From NCBI RefSeq assembly GCF_001425055.1, contig NZ_LMDK01000022.1, positions 1 through 64,000 of the forward strand: a stretch of DNA of 64,000 nucleotides, written 5' to 3'. This document shows positions 46,425 through 54,750 of the stretch, in pieces. Source of the DNA: Pelomonas sp. Root1237 (lineage in GTDB: Bacteria > Pseudomonadota > Gammaproteobacteria > Burkholderiales > Burkholderiaceae_C). The first letter of the stretch is position 1, and each line of letters opens with the position of its first letter. The position numbers and the translations under genes are program-made. Under the pieces are notes generated by a model, which saw only the letters and a list, made by a program, of their open reading frames with translations, ran no database searches and was not told the origin of the DNA.

Positions 46425-47762
46425 ATGCTGTCCCGACGCCATCTGCTCTCCCACGCCGCGGCATTCGCCGGTGCCTCTGCCCTGCCCTCTCTCGCTGCGC
46501 CGCTGCTGGGCAGCGACTACCGCGCCCTCGTCTGCGTCTTCCTCTACGGCGGCAACGACGGCAACAACATGGTCGTGCCGATGGACACCGCCGGCTACGC
46601 GGCCTACGCCCGGGCACGCGGCACGGCCGGCGCCGGTGGGCTGACGCTGCCGCAATCGGCCCTCGCACCGCTGAACGGCGGCGGCGTCGGCCTGCACCCG
46701 GCGCTGACGCCGCTGGCCGACATCTGGAATCAGGGCCACCTGGCCGTGCAGGCCAATGTCGGGCCGCTGGTGAAGCCCATGACCAAGGCCGAGTTCAACG
46801 GTTCAGGAGCCCAGCGACCGAGCAACCTCTTCTCGCACGACGACCAGCAGGACCAGTGGCAGCGCGGCCAGTCCTTCAGCGGCAATGCGGCCACGTCGGT
46901 CACCGGCTGGGGCGGCCGGATCGCCGATTTGCAGGCCGCCAATGGCGTCGTCCCCATGGCCCTGTCGGTCAGCGGCAACAACGTCTTCATGAACGGCGCG
47001 ACCCAAGCCGGCCTGACGGTCGGCAGCGGCACCAGCTTCGCGATCAAGGGCTTTGGCAACAACCCCGGCGCCAGCCCCCTCTACCAGCTCTACCAGGGCC
47101 TGCTGCAGCAGCCCTATGCCAACGCCGAGGAACGCGCCGCGGCCAGCGTGCTCAACCAGGCCCTCAAGGCCAGCAATGCCTTGAACACGGCCCTGTCCGG
47201 CACCGGCAGCATCGCCGGCCTCTTCAACGGACTGGGCAGCAACGTCGCCCAGCAGTTGCTGACCGTGGCCAAGATGATCGAGGGCCGCTCGGGTCTGGGC
47301 GTCTCGCGCCAGCTCTTCTTCGTCAGCATGGGCGGCTTCGACACCCACAACGACCAGCTCAACCAGCAGCAGGCCCTGTTCTCGGACCTCGGCCCCGCGC
47401 TGAAGGCCTTCTACGATGCGATGCAGCAGCTCGGCGTTCCCAACGCGGTGACCACCTTCACCGCCAGCGATTTCGCGCGCACCTTGCAACCCGCTTCGGG
47501 CGGCGGCACCGACCACGCCTGGGGCAACCACCAGTTCGTGCTCGGCGGCGCCGTCAAGGGCGGGCTCTACGGCCGCATGCCCCAACTCGTTCTCGCCGGG
47601 CCGGACGACATGTCCGACGAGGGCCGCTGGCTGCCGACCACGTCGGTCGACCAGATGAGCGCGACGCTGGCCAGTTGGTTCGGTGTCGGCGCGGCCGACC
47701 TGGGCGCGGTTTTCCCCCACCTGGCCAACTTCAACGTGAAGAACCTGGGCTACTTCGGCTGA
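46425..47762 (+). CDS. DUF1501 family protein with twin-arginine signal, pair 1
   Basis: 445 residues. MLSRRHLLSHAAAFAGASA is a Tat-type signal (RR then hydrophobic region), so export is in folded form. The family motifs VCVFLYGGNDGNNMVVP, FVSMGGFDTHNDQ, TTFTASDFARTLQP and GTDHAWGNHQFVLGGAV are present. The fold is related to sulfatase/alkaline phosphatase-like enzymes by its metal-ligand-like GGFDTH and DH residues; an enzymatic role is not shown. Confidence 0.9.
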   Translation: MLSRRHLLSHAAAFAGASALPSLAAPLLGSDYRALVCVFLYGGNDGNNMVVPMDTAGYAAYARARGTAGAGGLTLPQSALAPLNGGGVGLHPALTPLADIWNQGHLAVQANVGPLVKPMTKAEFNGSGAQRPSNLFSHDDQQDQWQRGQSFSGNAATSVTGWGGRIADLQAANGVVPMALSVSGNNVFMNGATQAGLTVGSGTSFAIKGFGNNPGASPLYQLYQGLLQQPYANAEERAAASVLNQALKASNALNTALSGTGSIAGLFNGLGSNVAQQLLTVAKMIEGRSGLGVSRQLFFVSMGGFDTHNDQLNQQQALFSDLGPALKAFYDAMQQLGVPNAVTTFTASDFARTLQPASGGGTDHAWGNHQFVLGGAVKGGLYGRMPQLVLAGPDDMSDEGRWLPTTSVDQMSATLASWFGVGAADLGAVFPHLANFNVKNLGYFG

Positions 47763-47799
47763 TGACAAAACTGGCAGGGGCCGCTGGTACAACCGTCCC

Positions 47800-48399
47800 A
47801 TGCCCGACACCTACTCCATCCAGTGCCGCTGCGGCCAGCTCCGCGGCCTGCTGCAGCCCACACGCCCGTCCAATCGCTGTGTCTGCCATTGCTCCGACTG
47901 CCAGGCCTTTGCCCGATACCTGGGCGCGCAAGACGCGCTGGACAGCCAGGGCGGCAGCGACATCGTGCAGGTCCCGGCCTCTCACGTCGTGTTCACGCAG
48001 GGCCAGGACCGGCTGACCTGCATCCGCCTGACCGCCAAAGGCATGCTGCGCTGGTACGCGAGCTGCTGCCGCACGCCGATCGGCAACACTCTCGCAGACC
48101 GGAAGGCCGATTTCGTCGGCCTGATCCATACGGGCCTCGGTCAGGACAAGGCCGCGCTCGCGGCGTCGTTCGGACCGGTCACGATGCGTGTGGGCGTCGA
48201 CGGCGCCCTGGGCGACAGCAAGCCGAAAGCGGCGGGCATGTTCAGCGGCATCGCCAAGACCCTTGCCATGATCATCATGGGCCGTCTGCGCGGGACCTAC
48301 CGCGCCAGCCCCTTCTTCGATCCGCAGACCGGCACCCCCGTTGCGAAGCCCCGGGTGCTGTCCACCAAGGAACTTGCGGCGGCCAAGCGCGTCGGCTGA
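47800..48399 (+). CDS. DUF6151 / GFA-like zinc-binding protein
   Basis: 199 residues. Cys clusters CRCG (near the N-terminus), CHCSDC and a later CC match the zinc sites of GFA (glutathione-dependent formaldehyde-activating enzyme)-like proteins. The layout of the later part (GMLRWYASCCRTPIGNTL, FDPQTGTPVAKPRVLS) matches DUF6151 as I know it. The substrate is unknown. Confidence 0.78.
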   Translation: MPDTYSIQCRCGQLRGLLQPTRPSNRCVCHCSDCQAFARYLGAQDALDSQGGSDIVQVPASHVVFTQGQDRLTCIRLTAKGMLRWYASCCRTPIGNTLADRKADFVGLIHTGLGQDKAALAASFGPVTMRVGVDGALGDSKPKAAGMFSGIAKTLAMIIMGRLRGTYRASPFFDPQTGTPVAKPRVLSTKELAAAKRVG

Positions 48400-48405
48400 A
48401 CGCAG

Positions 48406-48909
48406 CTACTTCGCCTGAAGCTCTTCGCAGGGCTGGATCATCAGGCCGTAGTTGGCCTCCTTGGCATACAGGAAGCGCCCGCTGCTGACTTCGAACAGCA
48501 GCTCGGTCGAAACGATGCGGCCCCACCAGGCGCGCAGGAAAAGCAGATCCTCGTTCAGCCACTGCACCTCGACGTTCTGGGCCAGCTCGGCGAAGTCCAG
48601 CCGCCAGGCGCGCTTGGGGCCCTGCAGCGTGTAGATCTCGATGGTGTTGACGCGGGGCACGCCCTCCTTCGTCGAGTCGATGGTCACCAGACGATGGAAG
48701 GCCGCCGTGTCGTGGGGTGAGCGCGGCTTGTACTCGGGGTCGCTGTCGTCCAGCTCGCGCTCCGGCCGGGCGGCCAGGCGCTTGACCGACACATGACCCG
48801 CCAGCGGCACCAGACGCGGCGCGGAATACTCGACGCTGACGGCGTCGCAACGGGGGGCAGCCTGAGCATTGCAGGCAAGGATCAGCAGGGCGAGAGCGGT
48901 GTGGCGCAT
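48406..48909 (-). CDS. Secreted protein of unknown function
   Basis: 167 residues with a signal peptide (MRHTALALLILACNAQA). The mature part has two cysteines (APRCDAV and QPCEEL), is rich in charged residues and Trp, and has a strand-rich pattern (VEVQWLNEDLLFLRAWWGRIVSTELLFEV). I recognise no family. It is convergent with the DUF6151 gene (6 bp gap). Confidence 0.65.
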   Translation of the reverse strand: MRHTALALLILACNAQAAPRCDAVSVEYSAPRLVPLAGHVSVKRLAARPERELDDSDPEYKPRSPHDTAAFHRLVTIDSTKEGVPRVNTIEIYTLQGPKRAWRLDFAELAQNVEVQWLNEDLLFLRAWWGRIVSTELLFEVSSGRFLYAKEANYGLMIQPCEELQAK

Positions 48910-48999
48910 GGGGCGGGACGCTGGAGGTGGCGGGATGCTGCCAGCCTCAACGCCCCGCGCCGCAGCGGGATGACTTCGTTCGTGGGGGGCGGGCGGCTT

Positions 49000-49086
49000 T
49001 CAGGCGCCGACCGCGACAAGGAAGCAGTAGGCCAGCACCGCGCCCCACAGGCACAGCCCGAACAACGAGGAAGCGCTTCGCATCAT
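49000..49086 (-). CDS. Small membrane protein, 28 residues
   Basis: Start ATG 49086 (or 49083) with GGAG about 4 nt upstream, stop TGA at 49000. The product begins MMRSASSLFG and continues with one hydrophobic helix (CLWGAVLAYCFLVAVGA). It lies 38 nt after the DUF1501 gene on the same strand, so it would be the third gene of that unit. The evidence is a ribosome site, a clean TM segment and operon position; homology is not known. Confidence 0.4.
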   Translation of the reverse strand: MMRSASSLFGLCLWGAVLAYCFLVAVGA

Positions 49087-49124
49087 GTCGTTCTCCCATC
49101 CGTTAGAACGCGGCTGCCGGCGCC

Positions 49125-50366
49125 TCAGGCACGCAGCAGCTTGTCCGCATAACGCCAAGTTTGCGGGGCTTGGGGAAACACTGTTGCCAGTGCGGTTTCC
49201 GACAGGCCGAGATGGCGCTGCAGCAACGGCGTCAGCACCTGGCGGAAGTCAGTGCGCACGGCCAGGTCACGTCCGTCGGCCAGGGCGCTGGCGTCCAGGC
49301 CCGGCCATTCGCCCAGCATCTGCCCGCCGGCGACCGGGCCGCCGAGCAGCCAGATGACGTTGCCGCGGCCATGGTCGGTGCCGCCGTTGCCGTTCTGGCG
49401 CAACGTGCGGCCGAACTCGCTGACGACGACGATGACGGTGTCCCTGTAGGTGTCGCCCAGGCCCACGCTCAGCGCATCCAGGCCCTCGCCCAGGCTGGCC
49501 AGGCGGTTGGCGAGCTGGCCGCGAGCGGCACCCTGGTTGACGTGGGTGTCCCAGCCGCCCACCGCCGTGAAGGCGAGCTGGGTGTGGGCGTCCTTGCGGA
49601 TCAGCGTGCCCAGGCGCCGCGCATCGGCGGCAAAGCTGCGGGCCGACGGCGCGCCGGCGTCGGCGCTCGGGTCCATGGACTTCGCCTCACCGCCGGCCAT
49701 GCTGCGGCTCATCTCGCCGCGGCCCTGCGTGGTGTCGCGCAGCGTGCCGCTGAGCTGGGCGTCGTTGGCATAGAGCTTGGCCAACCCGCTTTGCATCTGC
49801 GGGTCGTCGATGGCGCGGCGCTGCATCGCATTGGGCCCAAGGCCGAGGCTGGCGACGCTGGCCGTGCCGGCAAAGATGCGCGGCGGCGTGCTGCCCTGGC
49901 TGATCGCGCGCGTTGGCGCCGGCTCACCCGGCAGGGCCGTCAGCAGCCGGTTCATCCAGCCATCGGGCGTGGACTTGCGACCCGGCGTACCGGACTCGAG
50001 GTAGTCCTGGGCGTCGAAATGCGAGCGCGTCGGGTCGGGCGAGCCGCTGGCATGCACGAAGGCGAGCTGGCCGCCGTCCCAGTGGCGCTTCAGCGGGCTC
50101 AAGGATGGATGCAGGCCGAACAGCGAATCGAGCTTGATGAGGCCATCCTCCGCGCCCGGTGCCGCGAGCGCAATCTGCGGGCGGCTGGTGGCGTACTCGC
50201 GCTCGCCATAGGGCGCGACGACCGACAGGCCGTCCACCGCGCCGCGCAGCATGACGACGACGAGCTTCTTCTGGGTGCCCCCCTGGGCGTGCACCAGAGA
50301 CACAGGCAGGCCGCCGAGGGTGAAGGCACCGAAGTGCAGCAATTGACGACGCAGCATGGCGGTCAC
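49125..50366 (-). CDS. DUF1501 family protein, pair 2
   Basis: 413 residues. The N-terminus MTAMLRRQLLHFGAFTLGG is Tat-like (RR then hydrophobic segment). The motifs VVVMLRGAVDGLSVVAPYGE, SHFDAQDYLESGTP, TAVGGWDTHVNQG, VVSEFGRTLRQNGNGGTDHGRG are those of DUF1501. The sequence is clearly diverged from the pair 1 protein. The start overlaps the stop of DUF1800 pair 2 by 4 nt. Confidence 0.92.
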   Translation of the reverse strand: MTAMLRRQLLHFGAFTLGGLPVSLVHAQGGTQKKLVVVMLRGAVDGLSVVAPYGEREYATSRPQIALAAPGAEDGLIKLDSLFGLHPSLSPLKRHWDGGQLAFVHASGSPDPTRSHFDAQDYLESGTPGRKSTPDGWMNRLLTALPGEPAPTRAISQGSTPPRIFAGTASVASLGLGPNAMQRRAIDDPQMQSGLAKLYANDAQLSGTLRDTTQGRGEMSRSMAGGEAKSMDPSADAGAPSARSFAADARRLGTLIRKDAHTQLAFTAVGGWDTHVNQGAARGQLANRLASLGEGLDALSVGLGDTYRDTVIVVVSEFGRTLRQNGNGGTDHGRGNVIWLLGGPVAGGQMLGEWPGLDASALADGRDLAVRTDFRQVLTPLLQRHLGLSETALATVFPQAPQTWRYADKLLRA

Positions 50367-51928
50367 CTCTTCATGAAATCAGGGCTGGCGAGCAGCAGGG
50401 CAACCTGCTGGCCGGCGGGCTCGGCGGCCAACGTGCGGCGCGTGGGTTCACTGACCGACGCACCCAGGGTGCTGGTCAGCTTCTCGGCGCTGATGCCACT
50501 GCGCTGGCCCAGCGTCGTCGCCAGTTGCACGCGCTGCGTCAGCGCCTCGGGGTTGCGCCAGGCGGCCGCAGTGTTCTTGTAGCCATCGGGCGTTTGTGCG
50601 CCGTAAAGAGGCTGGCCCGCCTGCGCCAGCGCGGCGAGCAGATTGCGCGGGTCGGCCGGCTGCAGGTCCAGCGCGCGCAGGCTGGACAGCAGGTATTGGT
50701 AGGGCGTCTTGAACTTGGCCTGGTAGGCCTCGCGGCTCCAGAACTCATCGGCGCGGATCAAGGTGCGCGCGAACTCGCGCAGGTCGCCGCCGCTGGCCTT
50801 GAAGTTGTCGGCGAGCTTTTGCACCAGGCTGGCCGGCGGGTCGTCGGCCACAAAGGCCTGGGCGAACTTGGTGGCCAGATGGCGGGCCGTGGCGGGATGG
50901 GTGGCCAGCACGTCCAGCGCGTGCTCGCCCTCGGCCTGGCCGGCGCCCTTGACGCTATGGCCCAGCCAGGTCTTGCTGCCGTTGTCATGCTTGCGCGGCT
51001 CGAAGGCGAACAGGTCGCCCGTGCCGCCGACCAGCGCCTTGCGCGTGTCCAGGCCCCAGCCGGTCAACATGCGCGCCAGCTCGGTCACGTCACGCTGCGC
51101 GTAGCCACCGTCCACGCCCAGCGTGTGCAGTTCCATCAGCTCGCGGGCGTAGTTCTCGTTGAGGCCGCTGGGCACCCGGGCCTTCAGCTCCGGCCGCTCG
51201 GCCAGGAAGCGGCGCGCGCGCTGCGGCGGCTCATAGCCGGCGACGACGCTCTGGGCGTTGTCGAGGTAGATCAGCATGGCCGGGTGCTTGGCGGTTGCGC
51301 CCAGCATGTCGCGGAAGCGCCCGAGCACATGGGGCCGGATGGCGCGCTGCTCGTAATCGGCCACGAGCACGCCGACCACGTTCTTGCCCGCAAAGACGTT
51401 GAAGTGGTTGAACCAGAACTCGGTCAGCACCTCTTCGAGCTGGGCCGGGCTCAGCAGCGCACGCGACAGACGGGCCGTCGCGGCCTGGCCGACGAGGGGG
51501 CGGATCTTGTCGCGCACGGCATTGATCGCATCGGCATCGGTCTTCATGCCCTGGGCCTGCTCACGCCGGGCCTCGCGGGCGGCCTTCACCGCCTCGCGGT
51601 AGCGCCCCAGCAGCTCGGCCTGGCCGAGCTGGAGCACCTCCAGGCTGGCCAGGCGGGCGCTCAGGCCTTCAGGCTGCGGCAGGCGGCGCGGTTCCAGTTG
51701 CTCGCTGAGGAAGCGCTCCAGCCATTTGTCGGCGCCTTGCGCGGCGATCGCGGCGGCGTCGGTCGGGCGCGGGCCGTAGCCCAGGCGGTTGAGCGCGTGC
51801 AGGGCTCGCTCATCGGCGCCCAGGGCCGGAGCTGCAACCGCAACAGCCGCCTGACTGCGGCGCGCCGCCAGCATGACGCCGCCAGCCAGGGCGGCGGCAC
51901 TGCTCAGCACAAAGCGGCGGTTTTTCAT
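50363..51928 (-). CDS. DUF1800 family protein, pair 2
   Basis: 521 residues from ATG 51928 (GGAGAGGT upstream). A Tat-like signal MKNRRFVLSSAAALAGGVMLAARRSQA comes first, then ALHALNRLGYGPRPTDAAAI, EEVLTEFWFNHFNVFAGK, NENYARELMELHTLGVDGGY and ELARMLTGWGL, the DUF1800 signature. It forms an operon with DUF1501 pair 2 and the small membrane protein. Confidence 0.92.
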   Translation of the reverse strand: MKNRRFVLSSAAALAGGVMLAARRSQAAVAVAAPALGADERALHALNRLGYGPRPTDAAAIAAQGADKWLERFLSEQLEPRRLPQPEGLSARLASLEVLQLGQAELLGRYREAVKAAREARREQAQGMKTDADAINAVRDKIRPLVGQAATARLSRALLSPAQLEEVLTEFWFNHFNVFAGKNVVGVLVADYEQRAIRPHVLGRFRDMLGATAKHPAMLIYLDNAQSVVAGYEPPQRARRFLAERPELKARVPSGLNENYARELMELHTLGVDGGYAQRDVTELARMLTGWGLDTRKALVGGTGDLFAFEPRKHDNGSKTWLGHSVKGAGQAEGEHALDVLATHPATARHLATKFAQAFVADDPPASLVQKLADNFKASGGDLREFARTLIRADEFWSREAYQAKFKTPYQYLLSSLRALDLQPADPRNLLAALAQAGQPLYGAQTPDGYKNTAAAWRNPEALTQRVQLATTLGQRSGISAEKLTSTLGASVSEPTRRTLAAEPAGQQVALLLASPDFMKR

Positions 51929-52031
51929 GGGGACCTCTCCGGTTTCTTGAACCAGAGAATCGCCCGATTCACGCAAGCTCGTATGGCCGATGCGCAAAGA
52001 TTTGTAGCGAGGGGCCCCTCTCGCCCGAGGC

Positions 52032-52076
52032 TGGCCGGCTAGGGGACGATTCGGCGCTCGGCCCGCAAATTCATTG
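52032..52076 (+). repeat. Dispersed intergenic repeat, partial copy C
   Basis: CGGCGCTCGGCCCGCAAA at 52052-52069, with GGCCGGCTAGGGG before it, matches the core of copies A and B; the hairpin half is missing. It lies between DUF1800 pair 2 and the receiver gene. GAGGGGCCCCTC at 52009-52020 just before it is a perfect 12-bp palindrome. Confidence 0.65.
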
Positions 52077-52448
52077 GCCGCGAAGCCAATGCTCAAGGCT
52101 GCGCAGCGTGGCGGCTAAGTCAAGAGGCTTGTTCCAGTAGCCGTCAAAGCCATGGCGGCGCGCCAGCTGGGAAGCGACGAACTCGGACTCGGCCGTCACC
52201 AGCAGGGCCGGCACACCGTCGGGCAGGCCGGCAGCGCGCAGCTGGGTCAGCAATTCGTCGCCACCAATATCGGGCAGGCGCAGATCGCACAACAGCAAAT
52301 CGACGCGATCCTGCGCCACCAGGCGTCGGGCATCCGCGCCGCTGCGCGCCACCAGCAGGCTACAGCCGGGGCGCAGCTCCAGGATGCCTTGCATCAGCAT
52401 CACGTTGACGGGATCGTCCTCGACGTAGAGAACCTGGCTTGTCGTCAT
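52071..52448 (-). CDS. Single-domain receiver protein
   Basis: 125 residues from ATG 52448. CheY-like receiver with acidic pocket EDD (10-12), phospho-acceptor Asp55 in LLLCDLRLPD and the Lys of NKPLD. There is no output domain, so it must act through a partner (phosphorelay, chemotaxis-like or phosphate sink). It belongs to a signalling cluster running to 58262 and lies downstream of the receiver-HPt gene. Confidence 0.88.
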   Translation of the reverse strand: MTTSQVLYVEDDPVNVMLMQGILELRPGCSLLVARSGADARRLVAQDRVDLLLCDLRLPDIGGDELLTQLRAAGLPDGVPALLVTAESEFVASQLARRHGFDGYWNKPLDLAATLRSLEHWLRGQ

Positions 52449-52551
52449 GCCCGCCCCTTCAAAAGCAGACGGCAGGCTGCAAGCGCCTGGATCGGGCAAC
52501 ACGGCATCGGCAGGGGACAGGCATAGGAACATGACTCGGGATTTTGCGCTG

Positions 52552-52581
52552 ATTATCAAATCTATTAATACGAATGATCAA
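52552..52581 (-). promoter_or_regulatory. Sigma-70-like promoter candidate for the single-domain receiver
   Basis: In an AT-rich gap the minus strand has TTGATC, 18 bases, then GATAAT, about 105 bp upstream of the receiver start. Confidence 0.4.
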
Positions 52582-52654
52582 TGCAACCGCCCCTGAACGG
52601 GTGGCGTCGCGCTGGATTTGCCAAATATTGCAAGGCGGCCGCGGCGAAAATCGC

Positions 52655-53392
52655 CTAGGCGCGACGACGCAGTTCGGCCAGCGCCCGCGACAGCGGCAGC
52701 CAGCCGTCGGGCAAGGGCCTGCCTGGCGCCCCGTCCGCCGCCGCCATCTCCAGCGCGCGGGCCTGGGCGGCCAGGGCGGGATGGCCCAGCAGCTCCAGCA
52801 CGGCCTTCAGGCCATGAGCGACGCGGCGCAATGCGGGCGCATCGCCGCTGGCGACGGCCGCATTGCCCTGCGCGAGATCATCCGCAAAGCGGTCCAGGCA
52901 GCCGGCGCGAAAACTCTCGTACAGGGCCCGATCGCCGCCGAAATGCTGCAGCACCGGGTCAACGCCCGTGGCCAAGGCCGCGACCGGTGCGGTGGCCAGG
53001 GCGCGCCCCCGCAGCAGCTCGCTGACCGTGTCCAGCAACTCGGTCAGCGGCACGGGTTTGCGCAACGTGCGCACGACGCCGCGGGCGGCCAGCGCCGCAT
53101 GATGGTCGGGGTGAACGCCAGCGCTGAAAATCACCCACGGTGGCGCACCGGCAGCCTGGGCCAGGCCCTCTGCGAGCAGGGTTTCGGCGGAGCCGTCGGG
53201 CAGCATCAGGTCGCTGACGACGAGCTGCCAGCCGCCGCCAGCCAGCGCGTCGCGGGCATCGGCCAGGCGGCGTACGACGCTCAGCTCGACCGCCGGCGCC
53301 GCCGGGTCATGGTCCGGCAGCTCCTCGAGAGCCAATTCGACGAAGCGGGCAATCGAGACGTCATCCTCGATCAGCAGCAAGCGCGCGGGCAT
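52655..53392 (-). CDS. Receiver-HPt fusion protein
   Basis: 245 residues. N-terminal receiver (EDD, phospho-acceptor Asp61 in VVSDLMLPDGS, KPVP) followed by a histidine phosphotransfer domain with the active His193 in RRVAHGLKAVLELLG. The HPt domain would pass phosphate from the PAS kinase to another receiver. The receiver may gate this transfer. It is 14 nt downstream of the HTH-receiver gene on the same strand. Confidence 0.88.
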   Translation of the reverse strand: MPARLLLIEDDVSIARFVELALEELPDHDPAAPAVELSVVRRLADARDALAGGGWQLVVSDLMLPDGSAETLLAEGLAQAAGAPPWVIFSAGVHPDHHAALAARGVVRTLRKPVPLTELLDTVSELLRGRALATAPVAALATGVDPVLQHFGGDRALYESFRAGCLDRFADDLAQGNAAVASGDAPALRRVAHGLKAVLELLGHPALAAQARALEMAAADGAPGRPLPDGWLPLSRALAELRRRA

Positions 53393-53406
53393 AGGTATGC
53401 GCGCGC

Positions 53407-54021
53407 TCAGGTCGGCTGGGCCGCTGCGGCCTCGGCCAGCAGCGGTGGCAGCTCGGTGACCAGGGCCGTCTTGTGCACCAGCGGCACGCCCTCCAGCGCA
53501 AAGGCATACGGCGCACGCTGCGCCTCGTCCAGCGCGGTCACAACGATGAGGCGGCTGCGCGCGAACTGTGGGTGAGAGCGCAGGCTGGTGATCAGCGCCG
53601 CGCCGTCGATGCCCGGCAGCAGGATGTCGATGAGCAGCACGTCCGGTTCCAGGCGGCCGGCCATGGCCAGGCCGGCGATGCCGTCGGAGGCGACGTGCAG
53701 CTCGGCCTCGGGCAGTTCGCGCTTGACGACCAGGCTGATGAGGTTCTGGAAGTGCACCGAATCCTCGATGAGCAGCAAGGTCAAGGGGCGTTCGTTCGCT
53801 CGGGCGCCAGTGCCTGGCAGCGCTGTCGTCGCACGGCCGGCGCGGGCGGCGAGCCAGGCCTCCAGCGAACTGCGCAGGATGCGGCGGTGGCCGCCTGGCG
53901 TTTTCCAGGCCTGCAATTCGCCACGGTCGACCATCAGCTGCACGGAGCGCACAGCCATGCCCAGCTGTTGGGCGGCTTCGGTGGTCGAACAGGTGTCGGG
54001 CGTGGAGGGGGTGCGGTTCAC
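53407..54021 (-). CDS. HTH-receiver response regulator with reversed domain order
   Basis: 204 residues from a GTG at 54021. N-terminal excisionase/MerR-like DNA-binding domain (about 10-60; CSTTEAAQQLGMAVRSVQLMVDRGEL, then TPGGHRRI), a short linker, then a receiver (IEDS, phospho-acceptor Asp132 in LLIDILLPGIDG). The usual order is receiver first. The longer frame crosses the divergent HD-GYP gene and is rejected. No strong Shine-Dalgarno decides the start, so ATG/GTG choice is provisional. Divergent from HD-GYP across 96 bp that include TTGCCGGCAA (54041-54050). Confidence 0.8.
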   Translation of the reverse strand: MNRTPSTPDTCSTTEAAQQLGMAVRSVQLMVDRGELQAWKTPGGHRRILRSSLEAWLAARAGRATTALPGTGARANERPLTLLLIEDSVHFQNLISLVVKRELPEAELHVASDGIAGLAMAGRLEPDVLLIDILLPGIDGAALITSLRSHPQFARSRLIVVTALDEAQRAPYAFALEGVPLVHKTALVTELPPLLAEAAAAQPT

Positions 54022-54117
54022 TTGCGATATTTTGCCGAATTTGCCGGCAATCGCCGAGTTGGAATATTTGATAAAAATGATCGCATCGGAGAATGCGGCA
54101 CCGATACGGAGCCAGCC

Positions 54118-54750
54118 ATGTTGTTCACCGCCGCCTTCGACCCATCCACACCCCCGCTGGCGCTGCCCCATCCTGCCCTCGACGAGGACCATGACCGCAG
54201 CGCCCATCGCGTGCGGCTCGGGCATCTGGCGGAGGCCCTGGCCGTGCATGTGGGCATGGACGCCGACAGCGCCCGCCAACTGCGCCTGGCCGCACCCCTG
54301 CACGACATCGGCGAGCTCGACGCCAGCCCTGCCAGCGCCGTACCGCCCTGGCCGCTGACGGCCGAGGAAGAGCACCACCGCCGGCGCACCCTGCCGCACC
54401 GTGGCGCGGCCCTGCTCAGCGGCTCAAGCCTGCCCCTTTTCGCCCTGGCGGCCGAAATCGCCCTGTACCACCGCGAGCGCTGGGACGGCAGCGGTTATCC
54501 CGAAGGCCTCAGTGGCGAGACCATTCCGCTGTCTGGGCGTATCGTTGCCGTCGTGGACTATTTCGACGCACTGACCCTGCCCCGCAGCTACCGCCCGGCC
54601 CGCGCCGACGACCGCGCGCTGGCGATGCTGGCCGAGCAGGCCGGCAGCGCCTTCGACCCGGCCATCGTCGCCGCCTTCCTGGCCCATGCCCCCGAGCTGA
54701 TCGCGCTGCGCGACCGCGTCAACGCGACGCGCGCCGGAGAGAGGGCATGA
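54118..54750 (+). CDS. HD-GYP domain protein, probable c-di-GMP phosphodiesterase
   Basis: 210 residues from ATG 54118 (GGAG upstream). The HD motif is LHDIGE (His62, Asp63) and the GYP motif is YHRERWDGSGYPEGL (His118, GYP 126-128), followed by RIVAVVDYFDALT. The Lys of the usual HDIGK is replaced by Glu. There is no sensory or receiver domain, so regulation must be by a partner. Overlaps the next gene by 4 nt. Confidence 0.9.
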   Translation: MLFTAAFDPSTPPLALPHPALDEDHDRSAHRVRLGHLAEALAVHVGMDADSARQLRLAAPLHDIGELDASPASAVPPWPLTAEEEHHRRRTLPHRGAALLSGSSLPLFALAAEIALYHRERWDGSGYPEGLSGETIPLSGRIVAVVDYFDALTLPRSYRPARADDRALAMLAEQAGSAFDPAIVAAFLAHAPELIALRDRVNATRAGERA

